Assembly: GCA_003526525.1 (NCBI GenBank)
Contig: DPVV01000129.1
Location: 1-7,180 of the forward strand
Reading direction: 5' to 3'
From: Lachnoclostridium phytofermentans
GTDB lineage: Bacteria; Bacillota; Clostridia; Lachnospirales; Lachnospiraceae
DNA length: 7,180 bases
Shown: one piece after another, positions 1 to 5,682 of the stretch
Layout of the letters: each line of letters begins with the position of its first letter
Position numbering within the stretch: the first letter of the stretch is position 1
The notes under the pieces: model-generated
Told to the model about the DNA's origin: nothing
Databases searched by the model: none
Seen by the model: the letters and a program-made list of their open reading frames with translations, nothing else
Translations under genes and position numbers: made by a program

Positions 1-36
1 AACTATAGTCAAACCACTTGAAACGTAGCTCAAGAT

Positions 37-654
37 TTAAATTTCAAGTTTTAGCCACAAAGCGGGACGAACACCGCCTGTACATTTGCCATCGCTGATG
101 TTGCCTTTCAATATATTGTTGCCTTGAATACCTATATTACCGTCGGTCCCAAAGATGTACACGGCTTTTACATTAACGCGGCCGGGCGACCGAAGCCACC
201 ACCACCAACTCCATTCTTTACCCTGAAGTCTTGCTAATCGCTTACTGCTGTTTTCATCTTTTCTTTCAAACCAATATCTTTGATTTTTTCCTCGGTTTTG
301 CAGTTTCGAACGGCTATCACCGAAATAGTTGCACACTTCCTCAAGGTTTAATAAAAATATGTAGTCCCTCGTATCTGCTCCGCCTTTTGAACCATACCAC
401 TGATTGTCAGGATTTTTATTTATTACCGGAATTATTCTTGACTTATCAGTTGCGTTGAATTTGCCATAAAATTCATCGTTCAGATATTTTCTTAACGAGC
501 AGTCAGCCCATGTTATATCTTTATAAGCGTCATGGTAAGCACGCTGTTCTATAATATACTCGGTTATAATCAAAGCCGCATTATTTTTTACGTCAAGAAT
601 GCGCCAGCTATAACCACCGAATGGTATTACTTCGCCGATATTAAATTCTTCCAT
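37..654 (-). CDS. DUF6273 domain protein with DGR-variable-region-like tail
   Basis: A 205-residue protein that I recognise as a DUF6273-type domain. Visible family landmarks are an N-terminal strand with PFGGYSWRILDV (residues 11-22), ITWADCSLRKYLNDEF (47-62), a D-x-IFLLNLEEV segment (97-107), WWLRSPG (152-158) and the terminal GGVRPALWL (193-201). The LRSPG...GVRPAL frame encloses about 35 residues rich in Asn, Gly and Asp, the layout seen in C-type-lectin-like proteins diversified by retroelements. That relationship is inference, and no reverse transcriptase or template repeat lies in the window. There is no signal peptide or membrane segment, so it is probably cytoplasmic. The ATG is supported by AAGGAG nine bases upstream. 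It overlaps the preceding small ORF by 14 bases, so it is probably translationally coupled to it. Its molecular function is unknown. The domain call is fairly secure. Confidence 0.85.
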   Translation of the reverse strand: MEEFNIGEVIPFGGYSWRILDVKNNAALIITEYIIEQRAYHDAYKDITWADCSLRKYLNDEFYGKFNATDKSRIIPVINKNPDNQWYGSKGGADTRDYIFLLNLEEVCNYFGDSRSKLQNRGKNQRYWFERKDENSSKRLARLQGKEWSWWWWLRSPGRVNVKAVYIFGTDGNIGIQGNNILKGNISDGKCTGGVRPALWLKLEI

Positions 655-832
655 TCACCTTCTCCTTAGTAGGGAATAATAAATCAAATTCTAAATCCTT
701 CATTTTACTGTTTTGCTGCATTTTTGCCAAAGCGATTTCTTTTGTTTTCCCTCTGGTAAATGCACCTATGTAATTGTTGGAATACATGATTGTATCATTC
801 CCATTGTGTTCCCAGACACATGTAATTCTCAT
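641..832 (-). CDS. Small HicB-like N-terminal fragment, probably truncated gene
   Basis: A 63-codon frame with an excellent ribosome binding site (AAGGAGG about eight bases before the ATG). The first 40 or so residues (VWEHNGNDTIMY, then GAFTRGKTKEIALAKM) resemble the short beta-beta-alpha segment found in HicB-like antitoxins and at the N-terminus of related Clostridia proteins, where the GAxxRG-xTxxEAL pattern is typical. After about residue 41 the similarity stops. The last 20 or so residues are simply the DNA ahead of the DUF6273 gene, including its ribosome binding site, read in frame. I infer a 3'-truncated gene fused by deletion to the 5' region of the next gene. It may now act mainly as a translated leader for the DUF6273 protein. 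No HicA-like toxin is adjacent. The open frame and its start are clear, but the family assignment is tentative. Confidence 0.55.
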   Translation of the reverse strand: MRITCVWEHNGNDTIMYSNNYIGAFTRGKTKEIALAKMQQNSKMKDLEFDLLFPTKEKVNGRI

Positions 833-896
833 GCTTAGTCGCCTCCTTGAAATCCTTATTTATCTTGGCGTAATCTATAGAAAGAGGAATATAGTC

Positions 897-925
897 TTAA
901 TATGTAAGCAATTATATTAATTCAA
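897..925 (-). promoter_or_regulatory. Candidate sigma-A promoter for the 832-37 pair
   Basis: Read on the minus strand, TTGAAT (920-925) and TATTAA (897-902) are separated by 17 bases, about 65 bases before the small ORF start. Spacing is ideal and both boxes have four or more consensus bases, but AT-rich DNA makes chance matches common. Confidence 0.45.
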
Positions 926-1036
926 GAACCTATTTAATATTTGTGGATTTTCACTATTTTCATTAGCTATACAGCCATACCCCAATATGTTAGGTAGTGC
1001 CTGGCGAACTTTGATTCCGAAAAATTAGCTGCTAAC

Positions 1037-1408
1037 CTACACAAATATACACCAACGAACCCCGTATATGTCGATTAGATCAACCATTAACTCACTGAAA
1101 TCACAAGTACTTAATGGATAAAGAATCTTAGCGCCATTCTTGAGTATATTATATGCTTTGAGAACCAAATCTTCTTTGCCTTCCCCAAAATGTAAGCAAA
1201 ATTGCATAGTAGTGCCTGTAATTTTCTCCTCGTCCTTAAGTGCTTCTGATACTGCCAATATCTGCCCGTACACATTGAGTTCGGCGTGCATAAAAGTTCC
1301 ATCAGAGTGAGGATAACTTGCCACTAACTCAGCATCAAAGGCTTTTTGATATAACTCTACTGCTCTATCGCTACCTCTTACATATATCTGCATCATTGAT
1401 CTATGCAT
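1037..1408 (-). CDS. VOC family protein (PhnB-like glyoxalase fold)
   Basis: A 123-residue protein with two beta-alpha-beta-beta-beta halves, as in the vicinal oxygen chelate superfamily. The first half shows MQIYVRGSDRAVELYQKAFDAEL (residues 6-28, given here as a landmark) and a TFMHAELNVYGQILAVSEA strand pair (38-56). The second shows TTMQFCLHFGEG (66-77), an amphipathic helix near 80-92, and the closing LIDIYGVRWCIFV (111-123), which is characteristic of the PhnB-like subgroup. Length matches complete members of the family. VOC proteins include metal-dependent enzymes and drug-binding resistance proteins. The substrate here cannot be told from sequence, and I do not see a complete set of metal ligands. 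The start is supported by ATGGAGG about ten bases upstream. ATGs at codons 5 and 6 are possible alternatives. It appears monocistronic with its own promoter. Confidence 0.85.
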   Translation of the reverse strand: MHRSMMQIYVRGSDRAVELYQKAFDAELVASYPHSDGTFMHAELNVYGQILAVSEALKDEEKITGTTMQFCLHFGEGKEDLVLKAYNILKNGAKILYPLSTCDFSELMVDLIDIYGVRWCIFV

Positions 1409-1446
1409 CTTCGGTATACCTCCATGGTATTAATTATTTTTCTTTG

Positions 1447-1476
1447 ATTATAGTACATTAAGCGGACAACTGTATG
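1447..1476 (-). promoter_or_regulatory. Candidate promoter for the VOC gene
   Basis: A perfect TATAAT (-10) lies at 1447-1452 on the minus strand, about 40 bases before the VOC start codon. The best -35 is the weak CATACA at 1471-1476, 18 bases away. The -10 match is strong, while the -35 is poor. Confidence 0.45.
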
Positions 1477-1504
1477 TCATGTTCTGCCTCACACATTATT
1501 CCAT

Positions 1505-1990
1505 CTATAGAATTGGAAACAAGCAATACATCTCAGGATGCTCCAGATCTATCGTTTGCTTTGGATAAACTTCCAACGTAAATTCATTACTTAGCTTAAT
1601 CTTTTCATCCTTTGCCCATTTCTTAGCTTCTTTTTGTCTTGTCATTAACTTACCATCCACTAAATCCTGATGATTTTCTCCATTAAATTCTACCTTAACA
1701 TACTTTCCTGCTGGAATTGTAAAACTCTTGAATCCTGCCTCCTCCTCTTGGATTTCAGTTGTTTCAACTCCAACTATATAGTCAGGCACTTTATTTAGAC
1801 AAACTGCATATTCAATCTCTTTGTCCGCGCGATTCGGAGTATTATTCTTCATATCCTCCGTGTACTTGTCCCACATTACTCCAAGACTATCAAAATTAAT
1901 CGGCAAGCCAGAACTCTGTAAATTCAACCCGTACACTATAATATTTTCCCCAACTGTTATAACTTCGATATTACACTTTTCATTATACAT
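1505..1990 (-). CDS. GyrI-like / AraC effector-binding domain protein
   Basis: A 161-residue standalone effector-binding protein of the GyrI-like/Cass2 type (SHS2-related fold). Landmarks are the N-terminal strand and helix with LGVMWDKYTED (residues 36-46), the central strand EYAVCLNKVPDYIVGVETTE (60-79), the strand FTIPAGKYVKVEFNG (90-104), a charged helix near 117-130, and the closing YPKQTID...MYCLFPIL (142-161). Members bind small, often cationic or hydrophobic ligands. In AraC- and MerR-type regulators the domain is fused to a DNA-binding part, but no DNA-binding domain is present here or in the next gene. A cytoplasmic sensor or binding role is therefore inferred. Length is normal for a complete standalone member. 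The ATG follows AGAAGGGTG at good spacing, and a strong promoter lies just upstream, so it is probably transcribed alone. Confidence 0.82.
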   Translation of the reverse strand: MYNEKCNIEVITVGENIIVYGLNLQSSGLPINFDSLGVMWDKYTEDMKNNTPNRADKEIEYAVCLNKVPDYIVGVETTEIQEEEAGFKSFTIPAGKYVKVEFNGENHQDLVDGKLMTRQKEAKKWAKDEKIKLSNEFTLEVYPKQTIDLEHPEMYCLFPIL

Positions 1991-2025
1991 TTACTAATCA
2001 CCCTTCTAAATTACATGATATATTC

Positions 2026-2054
2026 TTTATATCACATATGGATATTAATGTAAA
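2026..2054 (-). promoter_or_regulatory. Candidate sigma-A promoter for the GyrI-like gene
   Basis: On the minus strand, TTTACA (2049-2054) and TATAAA (2026-2031) are separated by exactly 17 bases, about 36 bases before the start codon. Each box matches five of six consensus bases, making this the best promoter candidate in the window. Confidence 0.6.
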
Positions 2055-2106
2055 TAAAGGTTGTATTTATTTACGTTTCATCTTGCAAACTGGATGGAAT
2101 CAAAAT

Positions 2107-2155
2107 AAAAAAGCGATACTTTTTACATTGCTTTTTCCAAAATCATTGGAAAAAA
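2107..2155 (-). terminator. Terminator-like region after the membrane-protein gene
   Basis: Two alternative stems share bases. TTTTTCCAA/TTGGAAAAA (arms 2146-2154 and 2132-2140 in minus-strand terms) has a five-base loop. AAAAAGC/GCTTTTT (arms 2130-2136 and 2107-2114) has a longer loop and is followed on the minus strand by a T-rich run (TTTTTTATTTT). It lies about 65-110 bases beyond the end of the broken membrane-protein frame and before the next promoter. The stems are AT-rich, so strength is doubtful. Confidence 0.4.
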
Positions 2156-2218
2156 CTATTGCTTCAAACATACTATTCCATAACATTATAGAGACCTATT
2201 ATTTTGAATACGACTGAA

Positions 2219-2741
2219 TTATTCATACAACGAATCTTCATAAAAAAGCAATCGATTCCCAGTGTATTTATTATTTTCATATGACAAATGATAAATTGAG
2301 TTTTCTTCGATCATTTTATAATCATTGTATGAACACTTAACCCTTACTATCGGATCACTAATAACTTTGAATATATATATAATGTTTATCACTAAATTCT
2401 ACTTTTTCTACTATCAGATAATCGCTATCATATATACGACCTGAGTTATTATATTTTGTGATGCTTAGATGTAAAATTAGTATTAGTAATGTGGCAAATG
2501 CTAATATTTTGTTTTGAGTTTTATTTAATCCATTGTGTCCTAATAAATACACAAAAAATTTTATAACTAAGATTATAGGTACGATAAAACAAATTCCTAC
2601 ACTTATGTCATCTAGCGCGTATAGAATTGTATAAGTTGATCGTCTCAAATTATAAAAATGATAAAATATATAAAACCAAGCTGTAATTAATAGTATTAAT
2701 AATATCAGTATAGTTATATATTCTTTTTTATTTTTCTTCAT
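2219..2741 (-). pseudogene. Three-helix membrane protein, frameshifted at a TA repeat
   Basis: I do not recognise the family. The initial frame (2741 to 2358) encodes 127 residues: a basic N-terminus (MKKNKKEY), hydrophobic helices at about 8-28, 47-67 and 77-95, then a polar tail after about residue 96. It stops at a TAG just after an 11-base TA tract (2371-2381). A second frame continues for 50 codons from 2371 to a TAA at 2219-2221 and reads as ordinary protein (FKVISDPIVRVKCSYNDY, later YHLSYENN and NRLLFYEDS). Adding one TA unit to the tract joins the two frames without a break, giving a protein of about 178 residues with a folded C-terminal domain. The start follows a GGGGGA ribosome binding site. 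It lies 38 bases after the Nudix gene and is probably in that operon. It may be a true pseudogene, a phase-variable gene or a sequencing error. Confidence 0.7.
2371..2381 (-). repeat. (TA)n tract at the frameshift site
   Basis: Eleven alternating A/T bases lie inside a coding frame, exactly where the reading frame of the membrane protein is lost. A change of one 2-base unit would restore the downstream frame. Confidence 0.7.
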
Positions 2742-2779
2742 AATTCCAATCCCCCATTGAGAAATATGTGAATTACCTG

Positions 2780-3244
2780 TTAATCAGTAACTTCTTGGTC
2801 TCCAATTCCTTCGTTTCCTAAATATACCTTGTATTCTTTTCCTTCATATAAGTTCATAATCTGTCTTCGCAATTTTGAGGGATAAAGTGGTACCTGATTT
2901 AGAGACTCTATCTCAAGCCAATCATATCCCACTTGGTTTGTATCACTATGTAGCACGGTATTTTTGATTTCACCCAAATATTCGCATAAAAATACCAAAT
3001 CTACTCTATGAAATTTTTCTCCATGTACACCCTCGATAACAAATACTAATTCTTTTGCGACCACGTTTATTCCTAACTCTTCAGCGACTTCTCTGCATAC
3101 TGCTTTAGAAAGGAGCTCTTCTGTTTCCTGTCCACCACCAGGCATAATGTACCATTCTTCATTTTCGTCCTTTATTTTAATTGCAAGCATCTTTCCGTCT
3201 TTGATAATCAATGCTTTGGCTGAATTTCTAATCATTCTTTCCAT
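2780..3244 (-). CDS. Nudix hydrolase
   Basis: A 154-residue Nudix hydrolase, a family that cleaves nucleoside diphosphates linked to another moiety (NTPs, nucleotide sugars, dinucleotides and others). The Nudix box is complete at residues 37-59: Gly37, Glu43, then REVAEELGI (51-59), with the metal-binding glutamates E52, E55 and E56 all present. An N-terminal strand (ALIIKDGKMLAIKIK, 11-25) and WYIMPGGGQ (31-39) precede the box as usual. The C-terminal half (HRVDLVFLCEYLGEI, then GYDWLEIESL) completes the fold. The substrate cannot be inferred. The last ten or so residues (GIGDQEVTD) look like an unstructured tail. The start is supported by GGAGG at short spacing. It lies 39 bases after the beta-propeller gene and 38 bases before the membrane-protein gene, so the three are likely one transcript. 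Intact and probably active. Confidence 0.93.
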   Translation of the reverse strand: MERMIRNSAKALIIKDGKMLAIKIKDENEEWYIMPGGGQETEELLSKAVCREVAEELGINVVAKELVFVIEGVHGEKFHRVDLVFLCEYLGEIKNTVLHSDTNQVGYDWLEIESLNQVPLYPSKLRRQIMNLYEGKEYKVYLGNEGIGDQEVTD

Positions 3245-3283
3245 GAAAACCTCCGCAATATTGGGTTGTATGAATTTAATTTG

Positions 3284-4138
3284 TTAAATATTCTTTAAGT
3301 CAAACGATATAATTCCATTGATATTTCTAGAAGCTATATGCAATGTATCATTTTCTATCATGGTACGTCCTGATAATTTAAGTGGTGTATTAATCGTACT
3401 CTCCAATTCAAGTGTTTCCTTATTCCAAAAGGTTATTTCACTACATGGATATGAAATTGTAATAATATAATTATTATAAATACCGACACAGTCAAACATT
3501 CTTTTATGAGCATTTCTTTTTTTAGAGATACATTTTCCTGACTCTATATCGACAAGATAAAGTATTTTGTCCTGACCAGCAGCATATATGTTATGCATAT
3601 CTATTATAAAACTACCAATATTCTGTTTGCTAAGTGAAATGGATTTAATAAGTTCCATATTCGCTTTATTGATATATAATAATTCACCACTAACATTAAC
3701 TCCCACTAAAATATCATTATAACTATGTAAGTCCCAAATACTAGTTGAGGATATGTGATTTATCTCTTGTATTGTAAAATTCTTAATGTCAATAACGTTT
3801 ATTGCCCCATTACGCATGCAGGTATAAATATTGTTCTCATCAATAGCCATACCACAGATATCAGAAGATAAATCATTTCCTAATTGTAAAATCGATAAAA
3901 TTGAATAATTATTTTTATCCATAATGTATAATGTGTAAAAATCCCTTATAAACAATAGTTTATTATTAGCTACTAAATTTCTCGAAAACCCTTCTTTTTT
4001 AAACAACTTTTTTGAATAAATTATTTCCTTAGTGTGTTTATCTATCTTATATACGCTTTCATTAGAAATACAATCAACAAATTGGTTATCAATACAAAAT
4101 CCTGTCACACATTTTTCTAGATTGACTAAGTAATTCAT
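3284..4138 (-). CDS. Predicted seven-bladed beta-propeller protein (WD40/YncE-like)
   Basis: A 284-residue protein made almost entirely of repeats of about 40 residues with the pattern N/D-x-hydrophobic run, a turn, then hydrophobic-D-x-x-T/N-hydrophobic. I count seven: about 20-46, 58-88, 102-130, 140-170, 182-212, 220-252 and 262-284. Typical blade edges are GAINVIDIKNF, KILYLVDIESGK and EITFWNKETLE. This fits a single propeller of WD40/PQQ-like type. There is no signal peptide or membrane segment, so it is likely a cytoplasmic binding scaffold. No catalytic residues can be identified and no ligand inferred. The start has AAGGAGA about seven bases upstream. It heads a likely operon with the Nudix and membrane-protein genes. 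The fold call is good but the function is unknown. Confidence 0.75.
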   Translation of the reverse strand: MNYLVNLEKCVTGFCIDNQFVDCISNESVYKIDKHTKEIIYSKKLFKKEGFSRNLVANNKLLFIRDFYTLYIMDKNNYSILSILQLGNDLSSDICGMAIDENNIYTCMRNGAINVIDIKNFTIQEINHISSTSIWDLHSYNDILVGVNVSGELLYINKANMELIKSISLSKQNIGSFIIDMHNIYAAGQDKILYLVDIESGKCISKKRNAHKRMFDCVGIYNNYIITISYPCSEITFWNKETLELESTINTPLKLSGRTMIENDTLHIASRNINGIISFDLKNI

Positions 4139-4152
4139 AAGATTATCTCCTT

Positions 4153-4370
4153 TTAATCATGGCCTATTGGAATAATAAAACTCATATCTTATTATCCTCA
4201 ATTGATAATGAATCCTTTAGCAAAAAAACATCTTGCACTTGGTCAAATGTATAAATCATATCATCCAATAACTTTCTTTTGTAAAAAGTATCGTCTTAAT
4301 AATTGTTTTAAGCTATTCATGGTTAATTTTTTTTCTTTTAGAGCTAGATTTTTTTGAATTTAGCTTTCAT
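4153..4370 (-). pseudogene. Cluster of tiny, mutually frameshifted ORF fragments
   Basis: This fills most of a 436-base gap with no normal gene. A good ribosome binding site (AAGGAG) precedes an ATG at 4370 that gives only eight codons (MKAKFKKI). One frame slip at an A7 run (4349-4355) would extend it to KKSSSKRKKINHE, ending at 4313. An overlapping ATG at 4320 gives MNSLKQLLRRYFLQKKVIG (to 4261). A third frame, open from 4295 to 4182, reads like a protein C-terminus (KRKLLDDMIYTFDQVQDVFL). Its stop overlaps (ATGA) an ATG at 4185 giving MSFIIPIGHD, which ends 14 bases before the beta-propeller start. I infer remnants of one or more genes, but cannot exclude a leader region or real small peptides. 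The function is not recognised. Confidence 0.35.
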
Positions 4371-4383
4371 ACTCTTCTCCTTA

Positions 4384-4399
4384 AATTAAATATTTAATT
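4384..4399. repeat. 16-bp perfect palindrome
   Basis: AATTAAATATTTAATT reads identically on both strands. It lies between the candidate promoter (4453-4481) and the AAGGAG site near 4375-4380, where an operator would be plausible. All bases are A or T, so chance is a serious alternative. Confidence 0.35.
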
Positions 4400-4452
4400 A
4401 GATTTGGCATCCATTACTCTGTGAGGTGATTGGTAAAACTATTATAATTACC

Positions 4453-4481
4453 ATTTTAATACAATTATTAATATATATCAA
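4453..4481 (-). promoter_or_regulatory. Candidate promoter for the propeller/Nudix/membrane operon
   Basis: On the minus strand, TTGATA (4476-4481) and TAAAAT (4453-4458) are 17 bases apart. They lie downstream of the methyltransferase terminator and upstream of the small ORF fragments and the beta-propeller gene. A TATAAT at about 4441-4446 lacks a good -35. Confidence 0.5.
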
Positions 4482-4512
4482 CTTAATGCGAATTCAAACA
4501 AATATATCAAGT

Positions 4513-4542
4513 ATAAAAAAGTTTAGGTAGAACAACAAACTT
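4513..4542 (-). terminator. Terminator-like hairpin after the methyltransferase gene
   Basis: AAGTTT (4537-4542) pairs with AAACTT (4519-4524) across a 12-base loop and is followed directly on the minus strand by TTTTATACTT. It lies about 33 bases beyond the methyltransferase stop codon. The stem is short and AT-rich. Confidence 0.4.
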
Positions 4543-4574
4543 AAAGGATTGGAAGGTATCCGGCTTTGCGTAGC

Positions 4575-5420
4575 CTATGTACTTTTTCTCCCCATATATA
4601 ATTGGAAGATGCAATCTACTTTGTGGAATCCACCATGCTTTATTATGGCTTCTTTTACTCCCGCATACAAAGACACTCTATTACAATCCGGCAAATTTCT
4701 ATGGTTAGCTAAGGTATCAAGAAAAACTATCCATTCGTCCGCGCTGTAGGTTAGTGTTGCTTCATACAGATTCATTAACACATCGCTAAAACCGTAAACG
4801 CTTAAATCCTCAAATCCATATCCGCTAAGTAATTTTGGGTCTTCTTCAAATCCTTTTTTAGTTATTTTCTTTATATTAGAACTATCCCATGTATAATAGC
4901 TATAGAAATGTTTTTCATAAACCGCTTGAATTTCCTCGCTGAGTTCTTCGTCGTCAGGAGGAATATAGTTGAAGTTGTAACGTAACAATGCGATTGCCCC
5001 GCGGATTTTTAATAAACGGAAAGCCTTGGGACACCCAATTTCCGCGTCTACCCAATGAAAAGCAGAAGCGGCGTATATCAAGTCGTAATTGTTTTCTTCC
5101 AACAAGGCGTCCTCGAAAGTGGAAGTGACTACGTTAAAGCCCTTATATCCCTTAAACCTTTCTGTGAGAAAATCTGCCATATTTGCGCCTATCTCAATTG
5201 CGGTTACATCGTATCCTGCTTCGATAAAAGGAGCAGTCGCTTTCCCTGTCCCTGCGCCTATTTCAAGAGCTTTTTTACCTTTTTTCAGCCCAGAATATCT
5301 GCAAACGTCCTCAAACAACACGCTGGGATATTCAGGGCGTACTCTATCATAATTCACAACGATTTCATCAAAATGCGTTCTTCTATGACGTTCCCATCCT
5401 GTTCCGTTATTCGTTTCCAT
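4575..5420 (-). CDS. Class I SAM-dependent methyltransferase
   Basis: A 281-residue methyltransferase of the Rossmann-like class I fold, transferring a methyl group from S-adenosylmethionine to an unknown acceptor. Motif I is clear as ALEIGAGTGKAT (residues 51-62), followed by the acidic end of the second strand (DVTAIEIGANM) and motif IV-like YDLIYAASAFHWVD (113-126). FHW is usual in the Methyltransf_11/25 group. The N-terminal helix YDRVRPEYP (24-32) is a common lead-in for this group. The C-terminal 130 residues are variable and probably form the acceptor-binding cap, including a WIVFLDTLANHRNLPD segment. No signal peptide or membrane segment is visible. The start is supported by CAGGAGAT about seven bases upstream. 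The gene stands alone, with debris before it and a terminator-like hairpin after it. Complete in length. The substrate is unknown. Confidence 0.92.
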   Translation of the reverse strand: METNNGTGWERHRRTHFDEIVVNYDRVRPEYPSVLFEDVCRYSGLKKGKKALEIGAGTGKATAPFIEAGYDVTAIEIGANMADFLTERFKGYKGFNVVTSTFEDALLEENNYDLIYAASAFHWVDAEIGCPKAFRLLKIRGAIALLRYNFNYIPPDDEELSEEIQAVYEKHFYSYYTWDSSNIKKITKKGFEEDPKLLSGYGFEDLSVYGFSDVLMNLYEATLTYSADEWIVFLDTLANHRNLPDCNRVSLYAGVKEAIIKHGGFHKVDCIFQLYMGRKST

Positions 5421-5508
5421 TAAATATCTCCTGAATTTTGTTTATCATATTACACCAACCCTTTGCTAAGAGTCCATTTCTCTAAATACTAGCGCTAAAT
5501 AAATCTTT

Positions 5509-5544
5509 CATACTAAAGTTAATATCCTTTTTTGCTTTAGTATG
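5509..5544. repeat. 10-bp perfect inverted repeat upstream of the methyltransferase
   Basis: CATACTAAAG (5509-5518) and CTTTAGTATG (5535-5544) flank a 16-base spacer, about 90 bases before the methyltransferase start. It overlaps the stop codon of the small ORF at 5537-5599. On the plus strand it is followed by TGTTTTTATAG, but no plus-strand gene precedes it. It could be a transcript hairpin or an operator. Confidence 0.5.
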
Positions 5545-5599
5545 TGTTTTTATAGTAATAAAATCCATAAGCTAAACAACCATTCAAACAAAAAGCCAT
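5537..5599 (-). CDS. Possible 20-residue small ORF with good ribosome binding site
   Basis: The frame encodes MAFCLNGCLAYGFYYYKNTY, preceded by AGGAG seven bases before the ATG, a better site than chance usually gives. The peptide is hydrophobic and aromatic with two cysteines. I do not recognise it. Its stop falls inside the 10-bp inverted repeat. It may be a real small peptide, a translated leader for the methyltransferase gene, or the start of a decayed gene. No family evidence supports it. Confidence 0.25.
   Translation of the reverse strand: MAFCLNGCLAYGFYYYKNTY
5549..5579 (-). promoter_or_regulatory. Weak candidate promoter for the methyltransferase gene
   Basis: TTGTTT (5574-5579) and TATAAA (5549-5554) lie 19 bases apart on the minus strand, just before the 10-bp inverted repeat. 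Spacing is longer than optimal, and the boxes fall inside the small ORF, so only one of the two readings may be real. Confidence 0.25.
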
Positions 5600-5652
5600 A
5601 TTTCTTCTCCTGTAATATTTGTTGCTTTAATAACTGCTTACTTTTTTTGTGC

Positions 5653-5682
5653 ATAAAGGGAAAGCTTATGCTTTCCCTTTAT
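5653..5682. repeat. Perfect 13-bp hairpin with a 4-base loop
   Basis: ATAAAGGGAAAGC (5653-5665) pairs fully with 5670-5682 around a TTAT loop. This is the strongest stem in the window. No clean T-run follows it on the minus strand (GCACAAAAAAAG follows). On the plus strand a T-rich run begins about nine bases later. It may still terminate transcription from the polymerase/YolD side, or mark an old junction. The remnant frame at 5666-5853 ends inside it. Confidence 0.6.

Noticed and set aside
231..458. Plus-strand ORF of 75 codons
   Set aside because: It lies antisense inside the DUF6273 gene, whose minus-strand reading has clear family motifs.
641..832. HicA/HicB toxin-antitoxin pair
   Set aside because: Only a partial HicB-like segment is present, and the neighbouring gene is DUF6273, not a HicA toxin.
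1020..1036. Terminator after the VOC gene (TTAG, 3-base loop, CTAA, T-run)
   Set aside because: A four-base AT-rich stem is too weak to support.
1111..1302. Second minus-strand ORF inside the VOC gene
   Set aside because: It is an alternate frame of a well-supported VOC protein, with no motif of its own.
4549..4749. Plus-strand ORF of 66 codons
   Set aside because: Most of it is antisense to the methyltransferase C-terminus and it shows no recognisable protein pattern.
5055..5423. Two overlapping plus-strand ORFs (122 and 87 codons)
   Set aside because: Both are antisense to the SAM-binding half of the methyltransferase, whose motifs are unambiguous.
5509..5550. Rho-independent terminator on the plus strand (10-bp stem then TGTTTTTA)
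   Set aside because: The shape fits, but no plus-strand gene precedes it, so it is listed only as an inverted repeat.
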